Assembly (NCBI RefSeq): GCF_018223745.1
Contig: NZ_CP073653.1
Span: 1,479,001-1,543,000 of the forward strand
Origin: Clostridium beijerinckii
GTDB lineage: Bacteria; Bacillota; Clostridia; Clostridiales; Clostridiaceae
Direction of reading: 5' to 3'
DNA: 64,000 nucleotides
The notes beneath the pieces are model-generated. The model saw nothing but the letters and a program-made list of their open reading frames with translations. It was not told the origin of the DNA and did no database searches. Positions 36,774 to 45,721 of the stretch are shown here, piece by piece (the stretch's first letter is position 1; the number at the start of each line of letters is the position of its first letter). Made by a program: the position numbers and the translations under genes.

Positions 36774-39164
36774 ATGATGATAAATTTAGATAATAAAAAT
36801 AATATAGGAAAAGTAATTCCTGTATCAGATATAGTGTTATTACCTGGAATGTACCATACACTAAAATTTAATAAATTTAGTGAAACTCAGATTGAAAGTT
36901 TATCAGATGAAGATATAGTTAATATTGCATTACCTTTAAAACAAAACTTTGGTCAAAGTAAGTTAAAGGAAGAAGATTTTCATAGAGTTGGTGTTACATT
37001 TCAAGTAAATGCAATTGAAAAAACAGAAAAGGGATATAAAGCTGAAATTAAAATATTAGATAGAGTTGAAATTAAAACATTTAGTATTGAAGAAGATTTT
37101 GTTAAAGCTGAATTCGAATTTGCACCCGATATTATTGATCTTACAGAAAAAAGTAAGGATGAAATGGTAGAGTATATTAAAAAAGTTACTCGTGAAATTA
37201 GTGAGAATTTTAAAGGATCAGAAAGGTTTATGTTGGCTGTAGAAGGTCAAAAAGATTTGAATAAGCTTATGGGATATTTATCTCATTTCATGCAAATTTC
37301 AAGTGAGGAAAAATATGATTTGTTGGAAACTCAATCATTAAAGGATAGAGGTCTTAAATTTATAGATTATTTATTAAAACAAAAAGAATCTTTAAAATTA
37401 CAATTTGAATTAGCAGAAAAATTCACAGAAAAAGCTAATAAGAATTATAGGGAAACAGTATTAAGAGAGCAGTTAAAAGCTATCCAAGAAGAATTAAATG
37501 AAGGAAAAAGCTCACCTTCTAAAAAGGACAAGAACTACTTAAATAGAATTGAAGAGGCTCAGATGCCGGATGAGATAAAAGAAGTTGCTTTAGAAGAATT
37601 AGGAAAATTAGAAAGCCAAAGTCCAAATAGTGCTGAATACAATGTGATTAAAAACTACTTAGAATTATTAATTCAGCTTCCTTGGAAAAAACAAGAATTT
37701 AAGGACATTGATTTAGAAGAGGCAAGAAGAATATTAGATGAACAGCATTATGGATTAGAAAAAGTTAAAGATAGAATAATACAACATTTAGCAGTTATGC
37801 AGCTTAAAAATGATAAAAAGGGTTCTATTCTACTATTAGTAGGTCCTCCAGGAGTAGGAAAGACAAGTTTAGGAAAGAGTATTGCAGAAGCTTTAAACAG
37901 AAAATATGTAAGATTAAGCTTAGGTGGAGTTCGTGATGAGGCTGAAATAAGAGGGCATAGAAGAACTTATGTAGGTGCAATGCCAGGAAGAATTATTCAA
38001 AGTATAAAGAAAGCAGGAGAAATAAATCCAGTTATGGTTTTAGATGAAGTAGATAAGTTGATGGCTAGCTATAATGGAGACCCAGCAAGTGCATTATTAG
38101 AAGTACTAGACCCAGAACAAAATGATACTTTTACTGATCACTATTTAGATGTACCTTATGATTTATCTAATGTATTCTTTATTGCTACAGCTAACTCTCT
38201 AGATACTATACCAAGGCCTTTATTAGATAGGATGGAAGTAATTCAAATTTCTAGTTATACTATGAATGAGAAATTCCATATAGGAAAGAATCACTTGATA
38301 TCAGCAGTTCTTGAAGAACACGGATTAAATGATACTCAGCTTGTTATAGAAGATGCAGCATTAGAAAGAATTATAAGTGAATATACTCTAGAGGCTGGAG
38401 TAAGAGGACTTAAAAAGCAAATAGCAACTATTGCAAGAATTGCATCAGAAAAGATTGTATCTAATAAGGTGGAATTACCTTTTAAAGTTAAAGAAGATGA
38501 TTTAGAGGACTTATTAGGAAGAAAGGTTTCAAGCCATGATAAGGCTCAAGATGATAATGTTCCAGGGGTTGTAACTGGACTAGCGTGGACATCTGTAGGT
38601 GGAGAAATACTTTTCATTGAAGCGACAGGAATGCTAGGAAGTGGACAAATTGTCTTAACTGGACAGCTAGGGGATGTTATGAAAGAATCTGCGCAAATCT
38701 CTTTAAGTTTATTAAAATCAAGATTGCCGATTAATGCTATAAACTTTAGAGAAAGAGATATTCATATTCATGTTCCATCAGGATCTGTTCCTAAAGATGG
38801 ACCATCAGCAGGAATTGCATTATTTACTGCACTTGCATCACTTGTTACAGGTATAAAAGTAGATTCGAAACTTGCAATGACAGGAGAAATAACTCTAAGA
38901 GGAGCTGTTCTTCCAATAGGAGGACTTAAAGAAAAATTATTAGGAGCTCAAAGAGCCGGAATTACAAAAGTACTAATTCCAAAGGATAATGTAGTTGATT
39001 TAAATGAGGTTCCACAAGAAGTTAAGGAACAATTAACTATTATAGCAGTAGAAACAGTAGAAGATGTTCTAAGAGAAACATTGGGGATTTCACTACCAAG
39101 AATAGAGCATATATTTAATCCTAATAAATTTATTGAAGGAACTTTCAAGCCAGCAGAAGAATAA
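36774..39164 (+). CDS. lon: ATP-dependent protease Lon
   Basis: Cytoplasmic AAA+ serine protease that degrades misfolded and regulatory proteins. The N-terminal LAN substrate domain (about 1-200) is followed by a coiled segment, the AAA+ module with Walker A GPPGVGKTSLGKS at about residue 355 and Walker B VMVLDEVDK, then the protease domain with catalytic Ser678 (KDGPSAG) and Lys719 (GGLKEKLLGA). About 796 residues. Three Met codons cluster at the start; ATG 36774, six bases after AGGAAGG, is chosen, with 36768 and 36777 as alternatives. It is a full-length, probably active protease. Confidence 0.95.
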   Translation: MMINLDNKNNIGKVIPVSDIVLLPGMYHTLKFNKFSETQIESLSDEDIVNIALPLKQNFGQSKLKEEDFHRVGVTFQVNAIEKTEKGYKAEIKILDRVEIKTFSIEEDFVKAEFEFAPDIIDLTEKSKDEMVEYIKKVTREISENFKGSERFMLAVEGQKDLNKLMGYLSHFMQISSEEKYDLLETQSLKDRGLKFIDYLLKQKESLKLQFELAEKFTEKANKNYRETVLREQLKAIQEELNEGKSSPSKKDKNYLNRIEEAQMPDEIKEVALEELGKLESQSPNSAEYNVIKNYLELLIQLPWKKQEFKDIDLEEARRILDEQHYGLEKVKDRIIQHLAVMQLKNDKKGSILLLVGPPGVGKTSLGKSIAEALNRKYVRLSLGGVRDEAEIRGHRRTYVGAMPGRIIQSIKKAGEINPVMVLDEVDKLMASYNGDPASALLEVLDPEQNDTFTDHYLDVPYDLSNVFFIATANSLDTIPRPLLDRMEVIQISSYTMNEKFHIGKNHLISAVLEEHGLNDTQLVIEDAALERIISEYTLEAGVRGLKKQIATIARIASEKIVSNKVELPFKVKEDDLEDLLGRKVSSHDKAQDDNVPGVVTGLAWTSVGGEILFIEATGMLGSGQIVLTGQLGDVMKESAQISLSLLKSRLPINAINFRERDIHIHVPSGSVPKDGPSAGIALFTALASLVTGIKVDSKLAMTGEITLRGAVLPIGGLKEKLLGAQRAGITKVLIPKDNVVDLNEVPQEVKEQLTIIAVETVEDVLRETLGISLPRIEHIFNPNKFIEGTFKPAEE

Positions 39165-39172
39165 GAAATATT

Positions 39173-39240
39173 AAGAGATGTTGTGAAAAATACTTATTGA
39201 CAAGTAGAAGAAGCAACATCTCTTCTTGTTTTTTACAAGA
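39173..39240 (+). terminator. Terminator after lon
   Basis: AAGAGATGTTG (39173-39183) pairs with CAACATCTCTT (39214-39224) around a 30-base loop, followed by CTTGTTTTT. It begins ten bases after the lon stop. Confidence 0.75.
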
Positions 39241-39337
39241 ACGGAAATATAAAAATTTCTAGTCGTAAAAAGTAATGAAATCAATGGTTGATAAGTATAA
39301 GCTTATCAAAGCCTATCTTTTTGTTAAACCAATGATT

Positions 39338-40273
39338 TTATGATTCCACAATACTATTTAAAATCATGCCTATTACTATTAATATTATGCCTGCTAGTCC
39401 AACAAATGTTGGATATTTATCATGAAATATAAAAACTCCACCTATAAGAGTAAATATTACTTCCCCGGATTGTGTTGATTCTACAACGGCTAACTTATGT
39501 GTATCATTACTTACTATGTCGGTTGCCTTAAAAAACAGTATTGTGGCAATGATTCCTGAAAAAATAGCAACGACTAAGGATTGAAGTATTTGTCCGTTAC
39601 TTGGCATACCTACAGATAATACACCGAATATTGATATTAATATCCAAAAAGGCATGCTACATAAAGTCATTCCAAATACTCTCTGAAAGGTATTAAAATT
39701 ATCATCGCAGATTTCCATCATCTTGCGATTACCAAGTGGGTAAGCAAATGCAGCTAGAATAACGGGAATAACTACAGAGATTATTTCTGAGAAAGAGACA
39801 TTTTTTGATTGTTCAAACTGCATTAAAAATATACCTAGTAATATTAAAGAGGACATTAACAGAGATTTTTTCGGAAGTGTATTTCTTACTTTGCATATTC
39901 CAGCAGGTGTTTTAATATTTTTAAAAAATAATGGAGACATAAGAGCACCAGCAATTATAGTTAATTGCCAAGTTCCAGCAACTAGCCATGATGCACCATA
40001 TGCAGATGCAAAGCTTAAAGGAGCGTAAAATAATCCAAAGCCTATTGTGCTCCAAGTAATCCATTGAATAGGTTTATTAATTATATCATTTAATACAGGA
40101 TTTAATTGTCTATTTATAATCATAATAATAAGCAAGAGTGGCAACATAAAGATATATCGAAGTGATGAACTCCATAAAAAGCTTCCGCCAGAAATATTCA
40201 TTTGTTGATTTAATATAAATGTGAATGCAAAGAAAAATGATGCTGCGACTCCTAATAGAAATGCTTTTGCCAT
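39338..40273 (-). CDS. Multidrug-resistance exporter-like membrane protein (EmrE/EamA clan, PF13536-type)
   Basis: 311 residues with ten hydrophobic segments in two halves, drug/metabolite transporter superfamily. Visible patterns are FFAFTFILNQQMN at the start, SSLRYIFMLPLLL, FASAYGASWLVAGTWQLTII and, in the second half, VVESTQSGEVIFTLIGGVFI. The start at 40273 follows AAGGAGTCTTTCAA. It is divergent from an XRE-cupin regulator with only 150 bp between starts, which suggests that regulator controls it. The exported compound is unknown. Confidence 0.85.
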   Translation of the reverse strand: MAKAFLLGVAASFFFAFTFILNQQMNISGGSFLWSSSLRYIFMLPLLLIIMIINRQLNPVLNDIINKPIQWITWSTIGFGLFYAPLSFASAYGASWLVAGTWQLTIIAGALMSPLFFKNIKTPAGICKVRNTLPKKSLLMSSLILLGIFLMQFEQSKNVSFSEIISVVIPVILAAFAYPLGNRKMMEICDDNFNTFQRVFGMTLCSMPFWILISIFGVLSVGMPSNGQILQSLVVAIFSGIIATILFFKATDIVSNDTHKLAVVESTQSGEVIFTLIGGVFIFHDKYPTFVGLAGIILIVIGMILNSIVES

Positions 40274-40423
40274 TTGAAAGACTCCTTATCTAAAATATTT
40301 GAAATTAAGTTGTGAATCTAATTAGTAAGATATGTTATATTATATACGGGAACAATATTTTGTGCAATATATTATTTGTATATATGTTATGACATACAAT
40401 GTTTTCGAGCAAAGGAGCAGAAT

Positions 40424-40978
40424 ATGAGAAATTTAAATTCGATTATTGGAAGCAAATTAAAGGAAATCAGAAATAAGAGAGAATTAAGTTTGGATGAAGC
40501 AGCAAAATTGACTGGAGTTAGTAAAGCTATGTTAGGTCAAATAGAGAGAGGACAATCAAATCCGACAGTATCGACTTTATGGAAAATTTCAACTGGATTA
40601 AAGGTATCATTTTCCTTTTTTATTGATGAAGAGCAGGATGAATTAGAGATAGTGGATCAAAATAATATTGATCCGATTATAGAAGACGATGCCAGAATGA
40701 AGTTATATCCTATATTCCCTTTCGATGCCAATAGGGGGGTTGAAATATTCACTATAGAATTAGAACCAGGGTGCAATCATGTATCTACTCCACATAGTGA
40801 TGGTGTTGAAGAGTATATTATAGTAACTCAAGGTGAAGTAGAGATAGATATTGATGATCAAAAGTATTCACTACAAAAAGGTAATTCTATTAAATTCGTA
40901 GCCAATATACCCCATAAATATAGAAATTTGAGTAGAGAAAAAGCAATATTTCAAAATATAATATTTTATTTCAAGTAA
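40424..40978 (+). CDS. XRE-family regulator with C-terminal cupin domain
   Basis: 184 residues. The helix-turn-helix is at residues about 8-62 (LSLDEAAKLTGVSKAMLGQI, ERGQSNPTVSTLWKISTGL). The cupin sensor domain spans about 105-180 (HVSTPHSDGVEEYIIVTQGE, then GNSIKFVANIPHKYRN). Such proteins often repress neighbouring exporters or amino-acid and polyamine genes. ATG 40424 follows AAAGGAGCAG; an in-frame start at 40376 would add an implausible tail. It is divergent from the exporter gene and ends at the terminator 41023-41067. Confidence 0.9.
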   Translation: MRNLNSIIGSKLKEIRNKRELSLDEAAKLTGVSKAMLGQIERGQSNPTVSTLWKISTGLKVSFSFFIDEEQDELEIVDQNNIDPIIEDDARMKLYPIFPFDANRGVEIFTIELEPGCNHVSTPHSDGVEEYIIVTQGEVEIDIDDQKYSLQKGNSIKFVANIPHKYRNLSREKAIFQNIIFYFK

Positions 40979-41022
40979 TGGAATATCATATGATCAAAAT
41001 TGTTTCGATGAGAAAAATATAC

Positions 41023-41067
41023 AATAGGTAAGTTGCATTTTAAGATTGCAAATGCTATCTTACCTAT
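41023..41067 (+). terminator. Terminator after the XRE-cupin gene
   Basis: AATAGGTAAG (41023-41032) pairs with CTTACCTAT (41059-41067), and inside it GCATTT pairs with AAATGC. The U-tract is weak, so it may act as a boundary structure rather than a strong terminator. Confidence 0.55.
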
Positions 41068-41079
41068 ATTAGAGTGAAA

Positions 41080-41088
41080 TGCTATAAT
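41080..41088 (+). promoter_or_regulatory. Extended -10 promoter element of cobJ
   Basis: TGCTATAAT, with TATAAT at 41083-41088, lies 70 bp before the cobJ start. The same extended -10 (TGCTATAAT) is used before the sugar-transport operon at 4398-4406. No cobalamin riboswitch structure is visible in this short leader. Confidence 0.5.
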
Positions 41089-41158
41089 ATAGAATTAGAT
41101 AATAAGAATTAGATTTTATTCCAAGGATAAAAATGAAGCGAAAGAGGTTGATTGAAGT

Positions 41159-41881
41159 ATGGGAAAATTAAGAGTAATAGGAATAGGGCCTGGAAGCATT
41201 GAGAATATGAGCTTGAGAGCATTAAAGGCCATTGAAGATAGTGATGTTGTTGTAGGATATAACAAATATATTGACATGATAAAAGACTTAGTTAAAGATA
41301 AAGAGTTATATTCGACAGGAATGAAAGGTGAAGAAGCTAGATGCAAGGAAGCTTTAAATTTATGTAAAGATAAAAATGTTGCATTAATAAGTACTGGAGA
41401 TGCAGGTATTTATGGAATGGCTGGATTGATACTTGAACTTAAAAAAGATGAGGACGTGGAGATAATTCCAGGTATTACTGCAAGTAGTGCAGCAGGATCT
41501 GTAGTTGGGGCGCCTCTTATGCATGATAATTGCAATATTAGCTTAAGTGATCTAATGACACCTTATGAAGATATAAAGAAGAGAGTAAAACTTGCAGCAG
41601 AAGGAGATTTCGTAATATCTTTATATAATCCTAAAAGTAAAGGAAGACCTGACTATTTAAGAGAGTGTATTGATATAATAAGGGAGTTTAGACAGGATAG
41701 CACTCCAGTGGCAGTAGTAAGACATGCACTTAGAGAAGGGCAAAGTTATAAATTATTTACTATCAAAGATTTTGATGAAGATATAGTAGATATGATGTCT
41801 ATTGTAATAGTAGGAAATTCAAAAAGTTATTATAAAGATGAAAAATTTATAACACCTAGAGGCTATGAAAATAAAAGATAG
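41159..41881 (+). CDS. cobJ: Precorrin-3B / cobalt-precorrin-3 C17-methyltransferase
   Basis: SAM-dependent methyl transfer with ring contraction in anaerobic corrin-ring synthesis (CbiH in the anaerobic route). Uroporphyrin-III methylase fold: GIGPGSIENMSLRALKAI at residue 8, STGDAGIYGMAGLILEL, VEIIPGITASSAAGS and NPKSKGRPDY. Length is 240. ATG 41159 with AAAGAGG upstream. Followed by cobK 129 bp on; together they form a small early-pathway block apart from the late genes at 45.7 kb. In a Clostridium the product probably works as CbiH with cobalt already inserted. Confidence 0.92.
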   Translation: MGKLRVIGIGPGSIENMSLRALKAIEDSDVVVGYNKYIDMIKDLVKDKELYSTGMKGEEARCKEALNLCKDKNVALISTGDAGIYGMAGLILELKKDEDVEIIPGITASSAAGSVVGAPLMHDNCNISLSDLMTPYEDIKKRVKLAAEGDFVISLYNPKSKGRPDYLRECIDIIREFRQDSTPVAVVRHALREGQSYKLFTIKDFDEDIVDMMSIVIVGNSKSYYKDEKFITPRGYENKR

Positions 41882-42010
41882 AGATAGTTTGTATTTAGGT
41901 ATATGAAAGAAAATAATGAGTTAATGATGCACTACATAAATTTGAAATAAATTAGCATGGTTGGCTCGTTATTTTTTTAATGTGTCTTGGCAATCTGGAA
42001 TGGAGAAAGT

Positions 42011-42775
42011 ATGATTGGATTTATTTTAGGAACTTCAGAAGGAAGAAAAATTTTATCGTTAATAAATAAATATACTAGTGACATTGCGGTTACAACTGCT
42101 ACAGCGTATGGAGGAGAGTTACTCAAGGAATTTAATATAAAGCAGCTAAACACAAAGCCTTTGAATGCAGAAGAAATGCTAAAATGGATAGAGGTCAATC
42201 AAATTGATATGCTAGTTGATGCCTCTCATCCTTATGCACAAGAAGTTACCAAGACTGCATTAGAGTGCGCAAATTATCTTAAGATTAAATATATAAGATA
42301 TGAAAGATTAGGTGCTCTTGAGAGTATTACTGGAGAAGATATAGTAAGAGTTAAAGATTATGATGAGGCTATTAAAATTATAAAAAATATAGACGGAAAT
42401 ATTTTAAATACTACAGGCGGAAATAATGTTTCTAAGTTTGTAAATTTAGAGTTTAACCATAGAGTGATACATAGAATTTTACCATCACCTAAAGTATTGG
42501 AAAAGATAGTCGAGAAGGGAATTAATATTAAAGATATTATAGCGCTTCAAGGTCCAATATCTTATGAATTGGAGAAAGCATTTATTTGCCAATATAATAT
42601 TAAGGCAATTTTGACTAAAGACAGTGGTAAAGAAGGTGGAGTTCTAGAAAAGCTTAAGGCTGTTCGGGAAGCCAAAATTAAGTTAATAGTAATAGAAAAA
42701 CCAAAATTTAATTATGAATTAGTATTTAATCATGAAGAAAAATTAGTAGAGTTTCTGATGAAAGATAAAAAATAA
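42011..42775 (+). CDS. cobK: Precorrin-6A / cobalt-precorrin-6A reductase
   Basis: NAD(P)H-dependent reduction of the corrin macrocycle (CbiJ in the anaerobic pathway). Family marks: FILGTSEGRKILSLI at residue 3, DMLVDASHPYAQEVTKTALE, YIRYERLGAL, NILNTTGGNNVSKF and LTKDSGKEGGVLEKLKA. Length is 254. ATG 42011 is chosen because ATGGAGAAAG precedes it; an in-frame TTG at 41987 lies before that motif. The next gene (GNAT) begins 13 bp downstream. Confidence 0.92.
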   Translation: MIGFILGTSEGRKILSLINKYTSDIAVTTATAYGGELLKEFNIKQLNTKPLNAEEMLKWIEVNQIDMLVDASHPYAQEVTKTALECANYLKIKYIRYERLGALESITGEDIVRVKDYDEAIKIIKNIDGNILNTTGGNNVSKFVNLEFNHRVIHRILPSPKVLEKIVEKGINIKDIIALQGPISYELEKAFICQYNIKAILTKDSGKEGGVLEKLKAVREAKIKLIVIEKPKFNYELVFNHEEKLVEFLMKDKK

Positions 42776-42788
42776 ATTGGGGGTAAAA

Positions 42789-43241
42789 ATGAATTATATA
42801 GTCAAAAGAACCACTTCGGAAGATGTAGGCTTTAAGTTTTTAGAGAAGCAACTTGATGAGGAGTTATTCGAAATATATGGGGAGATGCAAAATAACTATT
42901 CATCACACAATACAGTTAGAGATTTAAAGACAATTATAATATATGATGACAAAAAACCAATAGGCTGTGGGTGCTTAAAATTTCTTGATTATGATTTAGC
43001 AGAAGTGAAGAGGGTATATGTATCATTAGAAGATAGAGGCAGAGGGGTAGCTAAGATTATAGTAAAAGAAATTGAAAAATTGGCAATTGAAAGTAATGTT
43101 AAAAATATTATTTTACAGACAGGAAGTAGACAAAAGGCAGCTGTTAGTTTATACGAGAGTATGGGCTATAAGTTAAATGAAAACTATGGACCATATATAA
43201 ATGATAGTAATAACATTTGTATGAAGAGAATTGTTGGATAG
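42789..43241 (+). CDS. GNAT-family N-acetyltransferase
   Basis: 150 residues. Acetyl-CoA-binding motif A is VYVSLEDRGRGVAKIIVKEI with R-G-R-G-V-A at about residue 81; motif B is ILQTGSRQKAAVSLYESMGY near the C terminus. The acceptor is unknown. ATG 42789 follows TTGGGGGTA, and an in-frame TTG at 42777 is part of that motif. It is 13 bp downstream of cobK and probably co-transcribed, though an enzymatic link to B12 is not evident. Confidence 0.88.
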   Translation: MNYIVKRTTSEDVGFKFLEKQLDEELFEIYGEMQNNYSSHNTVRDLKTIIIYDDKKPIGCGCLKFLDYDLAEVKRVYVSLEDRGRGVAKIIVKEIEKLAIESNVKNIILQTGSRQKAAVSLYESMGYKLNENYGPYINDSNNICMKRIVG

Positions 43242-43319
43242 AAAAATTGGTTATGAGATGTTAATATAGCTATAAAAGTGTTTTCATTGAAAGAAAATAG
43301 ATAAAAGGGGGAGATACTT

Positions 43320-43910
43320 ACGGAAAGTGAAGAGAAACTGTCATTTTATGATGAAGAATTAAATGAAATTGGTGTAGCTTCTCGTTCGGAAATACATGCA
43401 AATGGACTTCTACATAAGGTTGTTCATTGTTGGATAGTAGATGAGTCTAGCAATGAAAAATGGATATATCTTCAACAGAGATCATATAAGAAAAAAGATT
43501 TTCCAGGATTATATGATATATCAGCAGCAGGACATGTTGATATTGGAGAGAAAATAGAAAATGCATTAAAACGTGAAGTTAAGGAAGAAATAGGGATAGA
43601 AATTAATTTTAGAAACTTAAGATTTGTTGGAAGTATAAGAGAAAAACTTAGCCTAAATAACTTCTTAAATAATGAAATATGTGAAGTATATTTATATAAT
43701 GTAAAAGATCCTAAATTTAATATTGGATCTGAAGTGGAAAAGATGGTAAAGTTATCAGTTAGTGAATTTAAGAAGCTGGTATTAGGTCGCTATGACTATA
43801 TTATGGCTTTTTCAATTGATGAAAAGTTAAAATTTAATATAAGAGCTCATGAATTTTGTGTACACAAGAAAGAATATCTAAAATCAATAATAGATTTTAT
43901 TGGAAAATGA
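43320..43910 (+). CDS. Nudix hydrolase with apparent ACG start codon
   Basis: An uninterrupted frame of 196 codons encodes a full Nudix hydrolase: GHVDIGEKIENALKREVKEE with Gly71, Glu77, Arg85, Glu86, Glu89 and Glu90, and typical IPP-isomerase/YfcD-like context (GLLHKVVHCWIV, YLQQRSYKKKDFPGLYDIS). After the in-frame stop at 43302 there is no ATG, GTG or TTG before the Nudix box; the first in-frame ATG is near 43741. A strong Shine-Dalgarno, AAAAGGGGGAG (43303-43313), sits seven bases before ACG 43320, where homologues of this layout would have Met. Either ACG initiates, or ATG was lost by a T-to-C change or a base-calling error. Confidence 0.75.
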   Translation, partial: TESEEKLSFYDEELNEIGVASRSEIHANGLLHKVVHCWIVDESSNEKWIYLQQRSYKKKDFPGLYDISAAGHVDIGEKIENALKREVKEEIGIEINFRNLRFVGSIREKLSLNNFLNNEICEVYLYNVKDPKFNIGSEVEKMVKLSVSEFKKLVLGRYDYIMAFSIDEKLKFNIRAHEFCVHKKEYLKSIIDFIGK

Positions 43911-43982
43911 TTATTGATTAAATTATCTTTTTGGAATATAATCAAAGAAAATAAATAATTCATACTGAAGGGAGTTAAAGTA

Positions 43983-44162
43983 ATGAGCGTTAAAGAAAAA
44001 GTTTTAGAAGTTATGAGAGAGGCTGGAAAGCCAGTTAGCGCAGGTGAGGTTGAAAAGTTATCTGGTTTAGATCGTAAAGAAATTGATAATGCATTCAAGG
44101 AATTAAAGAAAGAAAGCGCTATTATATCACCAGTTCGCTGCAAATGGGAGCCAGCAAACTAA
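43983..44162 (+). CDS. Small winged-helix DNA-binding protein, 59 residues
   Basis: ATG 43983 after GAAGGGAGTTAAAG opens 59 codons. The sequence fits a single winged-helix unit: helix KEKVLEVMREAGKPV, helix AGEVEKLSGLD, recognition helix RKEIDNAFKELKKESAII and a short wing ending VRCKWEPAN. Similar mini MarR/ArsR-like proteins occur in clostridia. The target is unknown. It has its own terminator at 44183-44237. Confidence 0.78.
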   Translation: MSVKEKVLEVMREAGKPVSAGEVEKLSGLDRKEIDNAFKELKKESAIISPVRCKWEPAN

Positions 44163-44182
44163 TATACATGATAATTAAATTG

Positions 44183-44237
44183 AAGAGTACTCTTGGGATA
44201 ATGATGATATCGCAAAAGAGGCTCTTTATTTTTTTTC
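44183..44237 (+). terminator. Terminator after the small winged-helix gene
   Basis: AAGAGTACTCTT (44183-44194) pairs with AAGAGGCTCTTT (44216-44227) with an internal mismatch, followed by ATTTTTTTTT. Confidence 0.7.
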
Positions 44238-44238
44238 G

Positions 44239-44339
44239 AATATATATTGCAAAAATAATTCTTTATCATAATTCTGAAAATATTGAAAGAATTTTAACAG
44301 TAATTGTGAACTCTACATTATGAATTGCAGCATATATAT
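44239..44339. repeat. Family C short interspersed repeat, copy C3
   Basis: AATATATATTGCAAAAATAA at the left, TGAATTGCAGCATATATA at the right, with the shared core ATTCTGAAAATATTGAAAGA. It directly follows a terminator U-tract. The rest of the spacer to 44681 is A+T-rich without a gene. Confidence 0.78.
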
Positions 44340-44681
44340 GATGTTTATGTTAAAGAAGCTAGCTGTTAGTTCATTAATAATTTTTTTAGTAATTACACTT
44401 AAAAATATATTTAAAAGAATAAGTGATTGTCGAAATATTATTTAAAAAGTAATAGAAGTTTAATAAAAATAGTTATCTGAAATTTATATTTACATTATAT
44501 AATTTAAATATATAACTTATAGATAATATAAGTTATCATTAAACATTGGGTTACTGAAATTCTGAATGTAATTTTATTATTTTAGCATAACATTTTATAG
44601 CTTATTAAGAGAAGTTTTTTTGGCTATGATTGTTCATTTATAATCATATATTTTTTATGTGGGATGAAAGGGAGAATTATT

Positions 44682-45647
44682 ATGAACACGAGAAAAAGAA
44701 AAAGAGGATTTAAAAGAGTTATACTAAATATTATAGCATTTGGTATTATAGCCTTTGCCATTTTTGGAGTTTATAGCGGCTATATGGCAAAATATAATAG
44801 TATAAACTTGAAGGATTTAAACACAAAAATGTATATACAGAATGCAGATGATGCGAGCAAAGGTAAACTTCAAGTAAATTGGAAGTTCATGGCGGCTATT
44901 GATGGTGTTAGATATAAAAATGATTTTTCTAAAGCAACAGATAGTAGCATAAATCAATTAGCTAATATGTTCATAGATAAAAATAGTAGTACAAGCATTA
45001 AAATTAAAAATAGTCAATATAAGCTCGTTGACTTGGATACAGTGTTAGATAAGCTATCTTTTGATAAAGAACAAAAAGAAAAAGTATATAAGTATTTAGA
45101 TGATTTAAAATATATTGGATCTCAAAAGAATAATTTAAAAGATGAATCTAAGCAAGGATTTATTAATGATTTATATCCAGAGGCAATTGAGATATATGAT
45201 AAGTATGGTGTTCTTCCTTCTATAACTATTTCTCAGGCAATATTAGAAAGTGGCTGGGGAAAATCAGATTTAAGTACCAAAGCCAATAATTTATTTGGAA
45301 TAAAAGCAGATTCGGGATGGACAGGGAAAAAAATTAAAATGAGTACTTCAGAATATTATAAACAAAAAATTGAGGATTACTTTCGGGTATATAGTAGTAA
45401 AGAAGATTCCATAAAAGATTATGGAGAATTTCTCAGCAACAATAAAAGATATAAACAAAGTGGAGTTTTCCAGGCGACTGATTATCTAGACCAGGCTAAT
45501 GCTATAGAAAAGGCTGGATATAGTACAGTAGAAAATGACAAGGGAGAAGAAATTTATTCGAAACTTCTGATAGGAGTTATTCAAGAACAAAATCTTCAGC
45601 TTTTAGATTTCGAATGTGAAATGAATTATTTTAAAGATAAAAAATAA
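44682..45647 (+). CDS. Membrane-anchored glucosaminidase, glycoside hydrolase family 73
   Basis: Peptidoglycan N-acetylglucosaminidase. A cationic N terminus (NTRKRKRGFKR) precedes one transmembrane anchor at residues 13-33. The GH73 domain (about 165-310) has the catalytic Glu189 in QAILESGWGKSDL, then ANNLFGIKADSGW, the YRVYSSKEDSIKDYGEFL-like stretch and IEKAGYST. The region between (35-160) is unrecognised. Length is 321. ATG 44682 follows AAAGGGAGAATT; the in-frame ATG at 44664 precedes that motif. It lies 74 bp before cobT with no terminator, so read-through is possible. Confidence 0.88.
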   Translation: MNTRKRKRGFKRVILNIIAFGIIAFAIFGVYSGYMAKYNSINLKDLNTKMYIQNADDASKGKLQVNWKFMAAIDGVRYKNDFSKATDSSINQLANMFIDKNSSTSIKIKNSQYKLVDLDTVLDKLSFDKEQKEKVYKYLDDLKYIGSQKNNLKDESKQGFINDLYPEAIEIYDKYGVLPSITISQAILESGWGKSDLSTKANNLFGIKADSGWTGKKIKMSTSEYYKQKIEDYFRVYSSKEDSIKDYGEFLSNNKRYKQSGVFQATDYLDQANAIEKAGYSTVENDKGEEIYSKLLIGVIQEQNLQLLDFECEMNYFKDKK

Positions 45648-45721
45648 ATTATACACATTTTTTATGAATTTATGTTATATTAAAACAAAAAATAATAGAG
45701 TATATAATTGGGGGAAATAAA

